Source: Mycolicibacterium phocaicum (GTDB lineage Bacteria > Actinomycetota > Actinomycetes > Mycobacteriales > Mycobacteriaceae). From it: a DNA stretch of 64,000 nt. The stretch is from positions 992,001-1,056,000 of the forward strand of contig NZ_AP022616.1 in assembly GCF_010731115.1 (NCBI RefSeq), written 5' to 3'. This document shows positions 54,761 to 63,188 of this stretch, one piece after another (positions within the stretch are counted from its first letter, which is position 1; the number at the start of each line of letters is the position of its first letter). Both the position numbers and the translations under genes were made by a program. The notes beneath the pieces are model-generated. The model did not search any database. It was not told the DNA's origin and worked only from the letters and a program-made list of their open reading frames with translations.

Positions 54761-56181
54761 GGGCAGCCATGACCACGATCCACGCCTTCGGCGATGACGC
54801 ACTCGGTGACCACGACGCCGTCGAGCTGGCCCGGTTGGTGCGCGATATGAAGGTCAGCCCAGATGAACTGGCCGCCGCCGCAACCACCCGAGCACAACTC
54901 GTCGACCCCGAACTGCGAGCGGTGGCATGCGATCTGCCACCGCGGCACGGCACGGACCCGGACGCCGAATTCTTCGGCGTTCCGACCTTCATCAAGGACA
55001 ACACCGACGTCGCCGGCCTGCCGACCACGCACGGTTCGGAGGCCTTCACGGCCCGGCCCGCAAAGCAGGATGGCACCTACGCGACGCAGCTCCTCAGCAC
55101 GGGACTGACGCTGCTGGGCAAGAGCCGGATGCCCGAGTTCGGTTTCAACGCCACCACGGAGTACATGACCGAGCCGCCGGTCCGGAACCCTTGGCACACA
55201 GAGTTTTCCGTCGGTGCCTCGTCGGGCGGATCGGCTGCCCTGGTCGCCGCCGGCGTCGTGCCCATCGCGCACGCCAACGACGGCGGCGGCTCCATCCGCA
55301 TCCCCGCCGCCTGCGCGGGCCTGGTCGGGCTCAAGCCGAGCCGGGGCCGGCACCGCGACGGCGAACAGGCCGGTCATCTGCCGATCAACATGATCTCCGA
55401 GGGCGTCCTGACCCGCAGCGTCCGCGACACCGCCGCGTTCGTCGCGGCATGCGAGAACCATTGGCGCAATCCGAAACTCGCGCCCATCGGCCGGGTGAGC
55501 GGGCCGGCGCAACGGATGCTGCGCGTCGGCGTGCTGTTCGACAGCGTCACCGGCGAATCTGTCGACGCTGCCACTCGGGCAGCCGTCGAAGACACCGCGG
55601 CGCTGCTCGAGGCCGCAGGCCACGTCGTCGAGCCGATCACGTTGCCGGTCACCGCCCAGTTCGCCGACGACTTCGTCCAGTACTGGGCGCTGCTGGCCGA
55701 TCTCGCGGTCGGCACCGGCCGGTTGATCCTGGACCGGTCGTTCGATACTGCCAAGGCCGACGGCCTGAGCCTGGGGCTGCGCGCGCACCATCGCCGGAAC
55801 CTGCACCGCACCCCGGGTGCGTTGTGGCGCCTGCGCCGTGTCGCCGATCAGTACGCGCGGATGTTCGCCCGGCACGAAGTCGTGCTGTCGCCGGTGCTGT
55901 CGCACACCACTCCGCGTCTCGGCTACCTCGCGCCGACGGTCGAGTTCCCTGATCTGATCGACCGTCTGCGCCGGTATGTCGCCTACACCCCGCTCAACAA
56001 CATCGCGGGGACGCCGGCCATCTCGCTGCCGGCAGGCCTGTCCCCCGATGGTCTCCCGGTCGGGGTCCAGCTGTCCGGCGCGTACGGCGATGAGCGCACG
56101 CTGCTCGAACTCGCGTTCCTGGTGGAAGCCCAGCGGCCGTTCGCCCGGATTCAGCAGGTAGCGAGCGCGTGTCGCGCGTAG
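54757..56181 (+). CDS. amidase (amidase signature family)
   Basis: 474 residues with the Ser-cisSer-Lys triad: Lys in FGVPTFIKDNTDVAG, the cis-Ser and nucleophile in GASSGGSAALVAAG and NDGGGSIRIPAACAGLVGLKPS. It hydrolyses a carboxamide; substrate unknown. The ATG at 54757 overlaps the upstream stop; ATG 54769 with GAGGG upstream is an alternative. The 3' end overlaps the convergent flavoprotein gene by 31 bp. Confidence 0.92.
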   Translation: MRAAMTTIHAFGDDALGDHDAVELARLVRDMKVSPDELAAAATTRAQLVDPELRAVACDLPPRHGTDPDAEFFGVPTFIKDNTDVAGLPTTHGSEAFTARPAKQDGTYATQLLSTGLTLLGKSRMPEFGFNATTEYMTEPPVRNPWHTEFSVGASSGGSAALVAAGVVPIAHANDGGGSIRIPAACAGLVGLKPSRGRHRDGEQAGHLPINMISEGVLTRSVRDTAAFVAACENHWRNPKLAPIGRVSGPAQRMLRVGVLFDSVTGESVDAATRAAVEDTAALLEAAGHVVEPITLPVTAQFADDFVQYWALLADLAVGTGRLILDRSFDTAKADGLSLGLRAHHRRNLHRTPGALWRLRRVADQYARMFARHEVVLSPVLSHTTPRLGYLAPTVEFPDLIDRLRRYVAYTPLNNIAGTPAISLPAGLSPDGLPVGVQLSGAYGDERTLLELAFLVEAQRPFARIQQVASACRA

Positions 56182-58838
56182 GCCCGCACGTCGGCGTCGC
56201 CGTCCTCCAGCGCGATCCCCAGCGCCTGGCGGGCCGCCTCCTCGGAATCCGCCCAGCGGGTCAGGCTCAGCACCGCCGCCTTGCGCACATCCAGGTGCGG
56301 GTCGTGCAGCGCCTGCGACAGCGGTTCGACGGCGACCGCCGGGGCCGCGCCCGACAGTGCCCGCACCGCGCCCTGACGGATCTGCCACGCTGATTCCCGA
56401 AGCGCGCGTTGCACTTCCGGCACGTCCTGCTCGGCGCAACCCACGGCGGCCAACGCGGCGAGCGCGGCCGCACGCACCAGCGGGTCCCGGTCGGCCAGCA
56501 ACTGCCGCACGGTGTCGGCACCGGAGCCGAGCGTGGCCAGACCATTGCTCGCGGCGATCCGCACCTCGCGGTTGTCGTCGTCCGCCGCCGCGGCCACCCC
56601 GTCGACATCGTCTACGGAGACCAGGGCACGTACCGCCTCGATCCGCACGCGGTGATCGGAATCGGTCACCGCGGCACGGTAATCCGGGGCCGCACCGACG
56701 CGGCGCGAGCTCAGGACGTACAGCGTCACGGCCCGCACGATGGGGTCGGCAGAGGTCAGGTACGGGGCGACGGCCGCCGGATCGGGCAGCACTTCGACCA
56801 GTTCGCGCAGGGCGTCGGCACTCTCCGCACGCACCGCGCCGTCCACGTCACCGAGCGCGGCAACCAGGTCCGCCTGGTAGCCGTCCGGCAGGTTCTCGAC
56901 CAGCACGGCGACAGCGGCGCGGCGGACTCCCGCGTCGTCGTCCTGAAGGTATTCGGTCAGATCGGCGAGCGTCGGCTCGTCCAGGACCACCACGGCAGCG
57001 ATGCGCGGCGACGGCGGCGTCGCCGGTTCGGTGGGCCGCAGCCGCGAGCCCGCCGTCGCAGGCGCCTTGCCACCGACCAGGTCCGGCTGGTGCACATGCT
57101 GCACGGCGTGGTCGGACGGTAGGTGGTCCAGGTCGGGCACCGGCACGAAATAGGGTGCCACGGGCCGCTTCAGGAACTCCATCTCACCGTCTGAGCCCTT
57201 GCGCAGGTTCAGGTGATAGCGCCACTGTTCGTCGTCGCGCTCGGGGATGTCGGCACGATCGTGGTACAGGCCCCAGCGTGATTCGGTCCGGGTGAGCGAC
57301 GACCTGGCCGCCATCTCGGCACAGTCCCGGATGAACGAGACCTCGACGGTGCGCATCAGCTCGTGCGGCGTGCGGGCACCCATCTGCTCGATCTCCTCGG
57401 CCATCCGCTCGAACGTGCGGACCGCGATGGACAACTTGGTCGCTGTCTTCGGCGGCGCCACATAGTCATTCACGAAGCGGCGCAGCTTGTACTCGACCTG
57501 CGGCTGCGGGGGCCCGTCCGGATGCCGCAGGGGTCGGTAGATCAGCTCGTGCGCCTCGGCCAGCTGGTCCTGCGGAAGGTCCACGGGCGCTTCGACATCG
57601 GCGAGGGTCGACGCGGCGTGTTCGCCGGCCAGGTCGCCGTAGACGAACGCCCCGATCATGTAGTTGTGCGGGACGCACGCCATGTCGCCCGCCGCGTACA
57701 GCCCGGGCACGGTGGTGCGGGCGTGTTCGTCGACCCACACCCCGGACGCCGAATGCCCACTGCACAAACCGATCTCGGAAATGTGCATCTCGATGTCGTG
57801 CGTGCGGTAGTCGTGGCCACGGTTGGCGTGGAACGTACCGCGCGTCGGCCGCTCGGTGGTATGCAGGATGTTCTCCATCGCGGTGATGGTCTCGTCCGGC
57901 AGGTGCGTGACCTTGAGGTAGATCGGGCCGCGGGCCGATTCGATCTCACTCTTGACCTCGGCCATCATCTGGCCCGACCAGTAGTCCGAGTCGACGAACC
58001 GCTCCCCCAGTGCGTTCACCTGATAGCCGCCGAAAGGATTGGCAACGTAGGCGCAGGCGGGCCCGTTGTAGTCCTTGATCAGCGGGTTCACCTGGAAGCA
58101 CTCGATGCCCGAGAGCTCGGCGCCCGCGTGGTACGCCATGGAGTAGCCGTCACCGGCGTTGGTCGGGTTCTCGTACGTGCCGTACAGGTACCCCGAGGCC
58201 GGCAGCCCGAGCCGGCCGCTGGCGCCGGTCGCCAGGATGACGGCCTTGGCCCCCACTGTGACGAATTCGCCTGTGCGCGTGTTGAAGGCGGCCGCACCCA
58301 CGGCGCGCCCGTTCTCGGTCAGCACGCGTACCGGCATCAGCCGGTTCTCGATGCGCAGCTTCTCCCGGATGGACTTCTGCCGCATCACGCGATAGAGCGC
58401 CTTCTTGACGTCCTTGCCCTCGGGCATCGGCAGCACGTACGAGCCGGACCGGTGCACACGGCGCACCGCGTATTCGCCGTGCTCGTCCTTCTCGAACTTC
58501 ACGCCATAGCGTTCCAGCCGCTGCACCATGGCGAAGCCGCGGGTCGCGGTCTGATAGATGGTGCGCTGGTTGACGATTCCATCGTTGGCCCGCGTGATCT
58601 CGGCGACGTAGTCCTCCGGGGTGGCCTTGCCGGGAACGACGGCGTTGTTGACGCCGTCCATGCCCATGGCCAGGGCTCCGGAGTGCCGCACGTGGGCCTT
58701 CTCCAGCAACAGCACCTGGGCGCCGTTCTCGGCGGCCGTCAGGGCCGCCATGGTGCCGGCAGTACCGCCACCGATCACCAGGACGTCGCAGTCGAGGCGG
58801 ACGGGATCGGCGAGGTCTGGAATCTCCAGAGTGCTCAT
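56151..58838 (-). CDS. AprA/FrdA-like flavoprotein fused to HEAT repeats
   Basis: 895 residues in two parts. Residues 1-~570 are a FAD-binding fumarate reductase/succinate dehydrogenase-type flavoprotein: DVLVIGGGTAGTMAALTAA (18-36), ILATGASGRLG (201-211), CSGHSASGVWVDEHARTTV (359-377) and GLYAAGDMACVPHNYMIGAF (379-398). The last two blocks look more like adenylylsulfate reductase AprA than like FrdA. After a proline-rich linker (~595-612), residues 615-895 are HEAT/PBS-lyase repeats, each ~30 residues with the DxDxxVRxxA pattern. It is the last gene of the ABC-importer operon, and the 2[4Fe-4S] ferredoxin at 61850 is the natural electron partner. The substrate is unknown. Confidence 0.88.
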   Translation of the reverse strand: MSTLEIPDLADPVRLDCDVLVIGGGTAGTMAALTAAENGAQVLLLEKAHVRHSGALAMGMDGVNNAVVPGKATPEDYVAEITRANDGIVNQRTIYQTATRGFAMVQRLERYGVKFEKDEHGEYAVRRVHRSGSYVLPMPEGKDVKKALYRVMRQKSIREKLRIENRLMPVRVLTENGRAVGAAAFNTRTGEFVTVGAKAVILATGASGRLGLPASGYLYGTYENPTNAGDGYSMAYHAGAELSGIECFQVNPLIKDYNGPACAYVANPFGGYQVNALGERFVDSDYWSGQMMAEVKSEIESARGPIYLKVTHLPDETITAMENILHTTERPTRGTFHANRGHDYRTHDIEMHISEIGLCSGHSASGVWVDEHARTTVPGLYAAGDMACVPHNYMIGAFVYGDLAGEHAASTLADVEAPVDLPQDQLAEAHELIYRPLRHPDGPPQPQVEYKLRRFVNDYVAPPKTATKLSIAVRTFERMAEEIEQMGARTPHELMRTVEVSFIRDCAEMAARSSLTRTESRWGLYHDRADIPERDDEQWRYHLNLRKGSDGEMEFLKRPVAPYFVPVPDLDHLPSDHAVQHVHQPDLVGGKAPATAGSRLRPTEPATPPSPRIAAVVVLDEPTLADLTEYLQDDDAGVRRAAVAVLVENLPDGYQADLVAALGDVDGAVRAESADALRELVEVLPDPAAVAPYLTSADPIVRAVTLYVLSSRRVGAAPDYRAAVTDSDHRVRIEAVRALVSVDDVDGVAAAADDDNREVRIAASNGLATLGSGADTVRQLLADRDPLVRAAALAALAAVGCAEQDVPEVQRALRESAWQIRQGAVRALSGAAPAVAVEPLSQALHDPHLDVRKAAVLSLTRWADSEEAARQALGIALEDGDADVRAYARHALATC

Positions 58839-59578
58839 TGGTGTAGTGCTCCAAGGATTTCGGCCCGCAACTCGGTGCGGGACACTTCGGCATCACGGGG
58901 GCTCGGGACGTCCAGCAGCGCACGCAGCGGCCGGCCGGCGCGGCCGAGGACCGCCACCCGGTCGCCCAGGGCGAGGGCTTCGTCGACGTCGTGCGTGACG
59001 AACACGATGGTGGTCGGATGGGCCTGCCAGGTGTCGATCAGCAGGTGCTGCATGGCATTCCGGGTCTTGGCGTCCAGGGCGCCGAACGGCTCGTCCATCA
59101 GGACGGCCCGTGGCGCCCCGGCCAGTCCGCGCGCCAGCTGGACCCGCTGGCGCATGCCACCGGACAGGCTCTTGGGCAGGAAGTCGGCGAACCCGGTGAG
59201 CCCGACCTCGTCGATCCAGCGTTCGGCACGCTCGCGCCGGCCGGCCCGCGGCACGCCGCGCAGCTGCAGTGCCAGTTCGATGTTGGATCGCACTGTGCGC
59301 CACGGCAACAGCGCGCTGTCCTGGAACACCATGCCGCGGTCCCGCGACGTGGTGGTCACCGGTTCGCCGTCCGCCAGGACCCGCCCGGCGTCGGGCTTCA
59401 GCAGCCCGGCCAGCGCCCGCAGCACCGTCGATTTGCCGCAGCCCGATGGTCCGGTCAGCACCAGGATCTCCCCCGGCTGCACCGTCAGGCTCAGTTCGTC
59501 CACGACGGGCTCGCCGGTGTAGGACAGTCGGATTCGGTCGAGTTCGAGGCGGAGGCCGGAGGTCAGTACAGCGCTCAT
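58835..59578 (-). CDS. ABC transporter ATPase (nitrate/sulfonate/taurine type)
   Basis: 247 residues with Walker A GPSGCGKST, signature LSGGMRQRVQLARGLA, Walker B AVLMDEPFGALD and the switch His VTHDVDEAL. This subfamily (SsuB/TauB/NrtD) powers uptake of small anions or organosulfur compounds. The ATG overlaps the permease stop, and its stop overlaps the flavoprotein start, 4 bp each. Confidence 0.95.
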   Translation of the reverse strand: MSAVLTSGLRLELDRIRLSYTGEPVVDELSLTVQPGEILVLTGPSGCGKSTVLRALAGLLKPDAGRVLADGEPVTTTSRDRGMVFQDSALLPWRTVRSNIELALQLRGVPRAGRRERAERWIDEVGLTGFADFLPKSLSGGMRQRVQLARGLAGAPRAVLMDEPFGALDAKTRNAMQHLLIDTWQAHPTTIVFVTHDVDEALALGDRVAVLGRAGRPLRALLDVPSPRDAEVSRTELRAEILGALHQ

Positions 59579-60429
59579 CGCCCGTTCTCCTCACCGCGCG
59601 GCAGCCAGCGGGTGAGCCGCCGGCCGATCAGTTCCACCGCGGCCGAGGTGCCGAACCCCAGCGCTCCGATGGTGATGATGCCGACGAAGACGCTCGGGTA
59701 GTCCAGCACCGTGTAGGCCTGCCAGGTGCGGTAGCCGACACCGAGCCGGCCGGAGATCATCTCCGCCGACACCACACAAATCCACGCCACACCCATGCCG
59801 ACCGACAGGCCGCCGAACAGCCCGGGCAGGACACCCGGAAACACGACCTGCCGCAATACATCCCAGCGGCTGCCGCCGAGGGTCCGCACTGAGTCCTCCC
59901 ACAGCGTCGGCAGCGCCCGCACGGCGTGCCGGGTGCTCACCATGATCGGGAAGAACGCCGCCAGGAACGTGATGAACACGATGCCGGCCTCGTCGGTCGG
60001 GAACAGCAGGATGGCGACGGGCACGAGGGCGATGGCCGGGATCGGCCGCGCCAACTCGGTGAGCGGCCCGACGACGTCGGCAAAAAGCCGCGACCGGCCC
60101 AGCGCGATACCGACAGCGGCGCCGATCACCGCCGCCAGCCCGAAGCCACTGACGATCCGGATCACCGACTGCGTGAGGTCGAGCCAGTACTGCGTGGCAC
60201 CGAGTCGTTCGATGAACTTCGCGGCGATCTGGGTCACCGTCGGCAGGTTGTCGAACCGCAACCAGAACCGGACGTGGCCCGCCGTCAGCAGCTGCCAGAT
60301 GCCCACGGCCGCAACGACCGACAGCGTCTTGACGGTGTAGCCGCGCCATTTCGCGGGTCCCTGCCGCCGCGACACCTCGGTCTCGGCCGGCCGCGCCGGC
60401 GCGGCGGTCACCGCGGCGATGGCTGTCAT
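59575..60429 (-). CDS. ABC transporter permease (SsuC/TauC type)
   Basis: 284 residues from ATG 60429, with about six transmembrane helices and the cytoplasmic EAA-type loop VRTLGGSRWDVLRQVVFPGVL that contacts the ATPase. A single permease gene implies a homodimeric channel. The start overlaps the stop of the binding-protein gene by 4 bp. Confidence 0.93.
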   Translation of the reverse strand: MTAIAAVTAAPARPAETEVSRRQGPAKWRGYTVKTLSVVAAVGIWQLLTAGHVRFWLRFDNLPTVTQIAAKFIERLGATQYWLDLTQSVIRIVSGFGLAAVIGAAVGIALGRSRLFADVVGPLTELARPIPAIALVPVAILLFPTDEAGIVFITFLAAFFPIMVSTRHAVRALPTLWEDSVRTLGGSRWDVLRQVVFPGVLPGLFGGLSVGMGVAWICVVSAEMISGRLGVGYRTWQAYTVLDYPSVFVGIITIGALGFGTSAAVELIGRRLTRWLPRGEENGR

Positions 60430-61841
60430 GCCACACCCACCAGCGCCTGTTGGTAGGTCACCACCGCGGAACCGGGATGGGCCGCCTGATAGCGGCGGGC
60501 GCCGGCGTCGGTGTCGAAGGGCACGAAGTCCGTACCCTGCTGCACCCACACGGATTTGTCTGCCAGCCAACGGGTTCCGAGCTCGGCATCCGGCACATAG
60601 GCGGCCCGGACCTTAGTGCCCTTGGCCTCCGCGGCCCGGATCGCCTTCAGCAGGCAGGTCGGGTTGGCCGCCGGCTGCGTGGTGTCGGAACCGTCCAGCC
60701 ACAGCTCACCGGCCAGGGCGGGGTTGTCGACCGGAATGTTGCACACCGGATCGGTACCGTGCACGACCGACGGATTCGCGGTCCGGGCCACCTCGGCGTT
60801 GTAGTCGCGTCCCCGCGCGGCCAGCGCCTTGCGCAGCGGTCCGTCCTCGACGAACGTGGCGACGTCCAGGTCGGCGAAGTCACCGATCGACTTCAGGTAC
60901 GGCACATCACCTTTCAGCGCGTCCACGAGCGACGGCTTGAGCGTGGTGTCGAACCGGGTGCCGCCGGGCCCGTTGTAGAGGTAGACGACTTCCGGCGGCA
61001 GGCTGCTGCCCTGCGCGACGATCTTCGCCGCCTCCAGCGGTTTGGTGTTGAGGAAGTCGGTGGCATCGAGCTGTGCCTGCAGGAACGCGTCGAGCACCTC
61101 GGGGTGTGCGGCGGCGTAGGCCCGCCGCGCGACGACGCCATGCCAGGTCGGGTAGTTCAGCTCGGCTCCGTCGTACAGCAGGCGGGCCTTGTTCTGGAAG
61201 ACCAGCAGCCCCGGCCAGGCGACGAACTGCGAAAGCGCCTTCACCTGACCCGATTCCAGCGCCGACGCGCCGATCTGCGGCTGCTGGTTGAGCACCTCGA
61301 CGCCGGTCTTGGGGTCGATGCCGATCTTCGACAGCGCGCGTACCAAGGTGCCGTGGCCGGCCGAACCGACGCTGGCGGACACCTTCTGCCCGGCCAGCTC
61401 GTTCAGCGACTGCACCGGTGAATCCGGGCTCACCACAACCATGTTCAACGATCCGGTCGGGCTGGAGCCCGTGGCCGCCACCAGTTCGGTCTTGGCGCGC
61501 TCGTTGCTCTGGGTCTTCGATCCATTGATCAGCATCGGGTAGTCACCCATCGAGCCGATGTCGATCTTCTCGGCGACCATCTGCGCGGTGATCGGCGCAC
61601 CGGTGTCATAGTCCTGCCATTCGACGTGGTACTTCTTGCCCGTCTTGGCGCCGATGTCGTCGAGGCGTCGCTCGAGATAGCCCTGGGCGCGCAACAACGT
61701 GCCCGCGGTGACGGTGTTGATGGTCTTGGACTGGTAGCCGATGACCACGTTGACGGCGTTGTCGTCCTTGCCGGCCGAATCGACCGAGCAGCCGGTCGCG
61801 GCCAGGACGACGGTGGCGACCAGGGCGGTGAAGTGCTTCAT
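60426..61841 (-). CDS. substrate-binding lipoprotein with extra C-terminal NosL-like domain
   Basis: 471 residues. The lipobox LAATGC puts the lipidated cysteine at residue 18. Residues ~30-345 are a NitT/TauT/SsuA-type periplasmic binding protein (VNVVIGYQSKTINTVTAG; IDIGSMGDYPMLI; KVSASVGSAGHGTLVRAL). Relatives stop at ~330 residues; here ~110 more follow (about 360-471). These contain DPVCNIPVD, KVRAAYVPDAELGTRWL and VPFDTDAGARRYQAAH, which resemble the NosL copper-chaperone fold by eye. ATG 61841 lies 8 bp after the ferredoxin stop; the frame to 62126 crosses the ferredoxin. Confidence 0.88.
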   Translation of the reverse strand: MKHFTALVATVVLAATGCSVDSAGKDDNAVNVVIGYQSKTINTVTAGTLLRAQGYLERRLDDIGAKTGKKYHVEWQDYDTGAPITAQMVAEKIDIGSMGDYPMLINGSKTQSNERAKTELVAATGSSPTGSLNMVVVSPDSPVQSLNELAGQKVSASVGSAGHGTLVRALSKIGIDPKTGVEVLNQQPQIGASALESGQVKALSQFVAWPGLLVFQNKARLLYDGAELNYPTWHGVVARRAYAAAHPEVLDAFLQAQLDATDFLNTKPLEAAKIVAQGSSLPPEVVYLYNGPGGTRFDTTLKPSLVDALKGDVPYLKSIGDFADLDVATFVEDGPLRKALAARGRDYNAEVARTANPSVVHGTDPVCNIPVDNPALAGELWLDGSDTTQPAANPTCLLKAIRAAEAKGTKVRAAYVPDAELGTRWLADKSVWVQQGTDFVPFDTDAGARRYQAAHPGSAVVTYQQALVGVA

Positions 61842-61849
61842 GGGGGTCC

Positions 61850-62080
61850 TTAGCGGATGAGGTAGGGCATGTTGACGGAGACGGCACCGGTTGGGCAGCG
61901 CGCGGCGCACGGCCCGCAGTACCAACATTCGTCGACGTGCATGTAGGCCTTGCCGTTGTCGGGATTGATGGCCAGCGAGTCGAGCGGGCAGACATCGACG
62001 CACAGCGTGCAGCCCTCGATACACAGCGACTCGTCGATGGTGACGGGCACGTCGGCTCGTTGGTTGTTGACCAGCGTCAT
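61850..62080 (-). CDS. 2[4Fe-4S] ferredoxin
   Basis: 76 residues with two cluster motifs, CIEGCTLCVDVCPLD and CWYCGPCAARCPTGA. The first has a Cx3C start rather than Cx2C. No membrane or signal segment. Its pairing with an AprA-like flavoprotein in one operon suggests that it plays the AprB-like electron-carrier role. The ATG overlaps the gntR stop by 4 bp. Confidence 0.92.
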   Translation of the reverse strand: MTLVNNQRADVPVTIDESLCIEGCTLCVDVCPLDSLAINPDNGKAYMHVDECWYCGPCAARCPTGAVSVNMPYLIR

Positions 62081-62817
62081 GATTCACTCCGTAACAGGTT
62101 GCCGCGCATGGTGATCCGGTCACCACGCAATCGGATGTATTCGAGGTCGACGGGACGCCCGTCGTCGAGAGTCGTGAGCCGTTCGAGCATCAGGATCGCG
62201 CCGCCGGCCGGGATGTCCAGCGTGGCCGCGGTGTGCGGATCGGCCGAAACCGCTTCCAGCGCAATGTCCGCCGAGCCCAGACGTTGTCCGGTGACCTGCT
62301 CGATCAGCGCGAACACATCGTTGTTCTCCAGCGAGTGCTCGAGTACCGCCGCGCCGATGTCGGGCACCAGGTACGTCAGATCCAGGCTCAGCGGCAGGTC
62401 GCCCAGGTACCGCAGCCGCTCGATGAACACGACGGGCTCTCCGGGAGTCAGCTGCAGGCGGCGCGCCACGGCCGCCGGGGCCGGCAGGTGCGTGGCGGCG
62501 CGCACTTCATTGCGGACGTCGCCGTAGTCCTTGAAGGTCTCCTTGAGCCCGACCAGCGCGTGTAGCCCGTGATCGTATTTGCGCTGCGCCACGTGGGTGC
62601 CGACGCGCGGTCCCCGGTCGATCAGCCCCTCGGCCTTGAGGATCGCCAGCGCCTCGCGCACGGTATTGCGGGACACCGAGAACTCGGCGACCAGCTCGGC
62701 CTCACCGGGCAGACCCGCCGCGTAGACCCCGTCGCGCACCTGGTGGCGCAGCACGTCGGCCACCTGGCGGGCGCGGTCGGCGCGCCGGCGCAGTGGCGTC
62801 GGGGAGGACTCGGGCAT
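62077..62817 (-). CDS. GntR-family regulator (HutC/UTRA subfamily)
   Basis: 246 residues: an N-terminal winged helix (LVAEFSVSRNTVREALAILKAEGLI) and a C-terminal UTRA ligand-binding domain (VVFIERLRYLGDLPLSLDLTYL, abbreviated; ILMLERLTTLDDGRPVDLEY). It heads the ferredoxin-importer-flavoprotein operon, which it probably controls in response to the imported compound or a product. TACCGT lies 7 nt before its ATG, so the transcript would be leaderless. Confidence 0.92.
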   Translation of the reverse strand: MPESSPTPLRRRADRARQVADVLRHQVRDGVYAAGLPGEAELVAEFSVSRNTVREALAILKAEGLIDRGPRVGTHVAQRKYDHGLHALVGLKETFKDYGDVRNEVRAATHLPAPAAVARRLQLTPGEPVVFIERLRYLGDLPLSLDLTYLVPDIGAAVLEHSLENNDVFALIEQVTGQRLGSADIALEAVSADPHTAATLDIPAGGAILMLERLTTLDDGRPVDLEYIRLRGDRITMRGNLLRSES

Positions 62818-63188
62818 GCGGATGACGGTAGGGACCTGCGCCCCTCAGGTCAGCACCGGAGAATCGGGGGGTTCGACGGTACCTGCATTGCGCCGCCTTG
62901 CCCCAGGCTTGACCTGCGCAAATACCCATTTCAACCACCATTGCGCCACCTCGAAAACGCCCGACATTTCAAATCTCGGTGAGTCCAACCGAGCCTGCCG
63001 CTCGCGCCAACCTTCGACTCCGCGAAAGTGCGTGAGTTCAATCGTGATGAAAATTTGCCGTGGTGATTGAGCTGAGGGACCGCTGACGGCCCGAAGTAGT
63101 ACCTGGCTTCAACCGGGACGTCCAACAGTGCCTGCTGAGTGAAACCAAGTATCTCTCCGCGCACTCGGCAGGCCGTAGAACGCAGCCG
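62818..63188. other. intergenic region between molybdoenzyme and gntR operon
   Basis: 371 bp, less GC-rich than the flanks, without a credible gene. It contains the 9-bp direct repeat CATTGCGCC at 62886-62894 and 62939-62947 (spacing 53 bp, about five helical turns), a possible regulator site for the gntR operon. No terminator-like hairpin is obvious. Confidence 0.5.
62825..62830 (-). promoter_or_regulatory. -10 hexamer of the gntR operon
   Basis: On the minus strand TACCGT is followed by 7 nt and ATG 62817. This would make the regulator-led operon mRNA leaderless. Confidence 0.6.
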
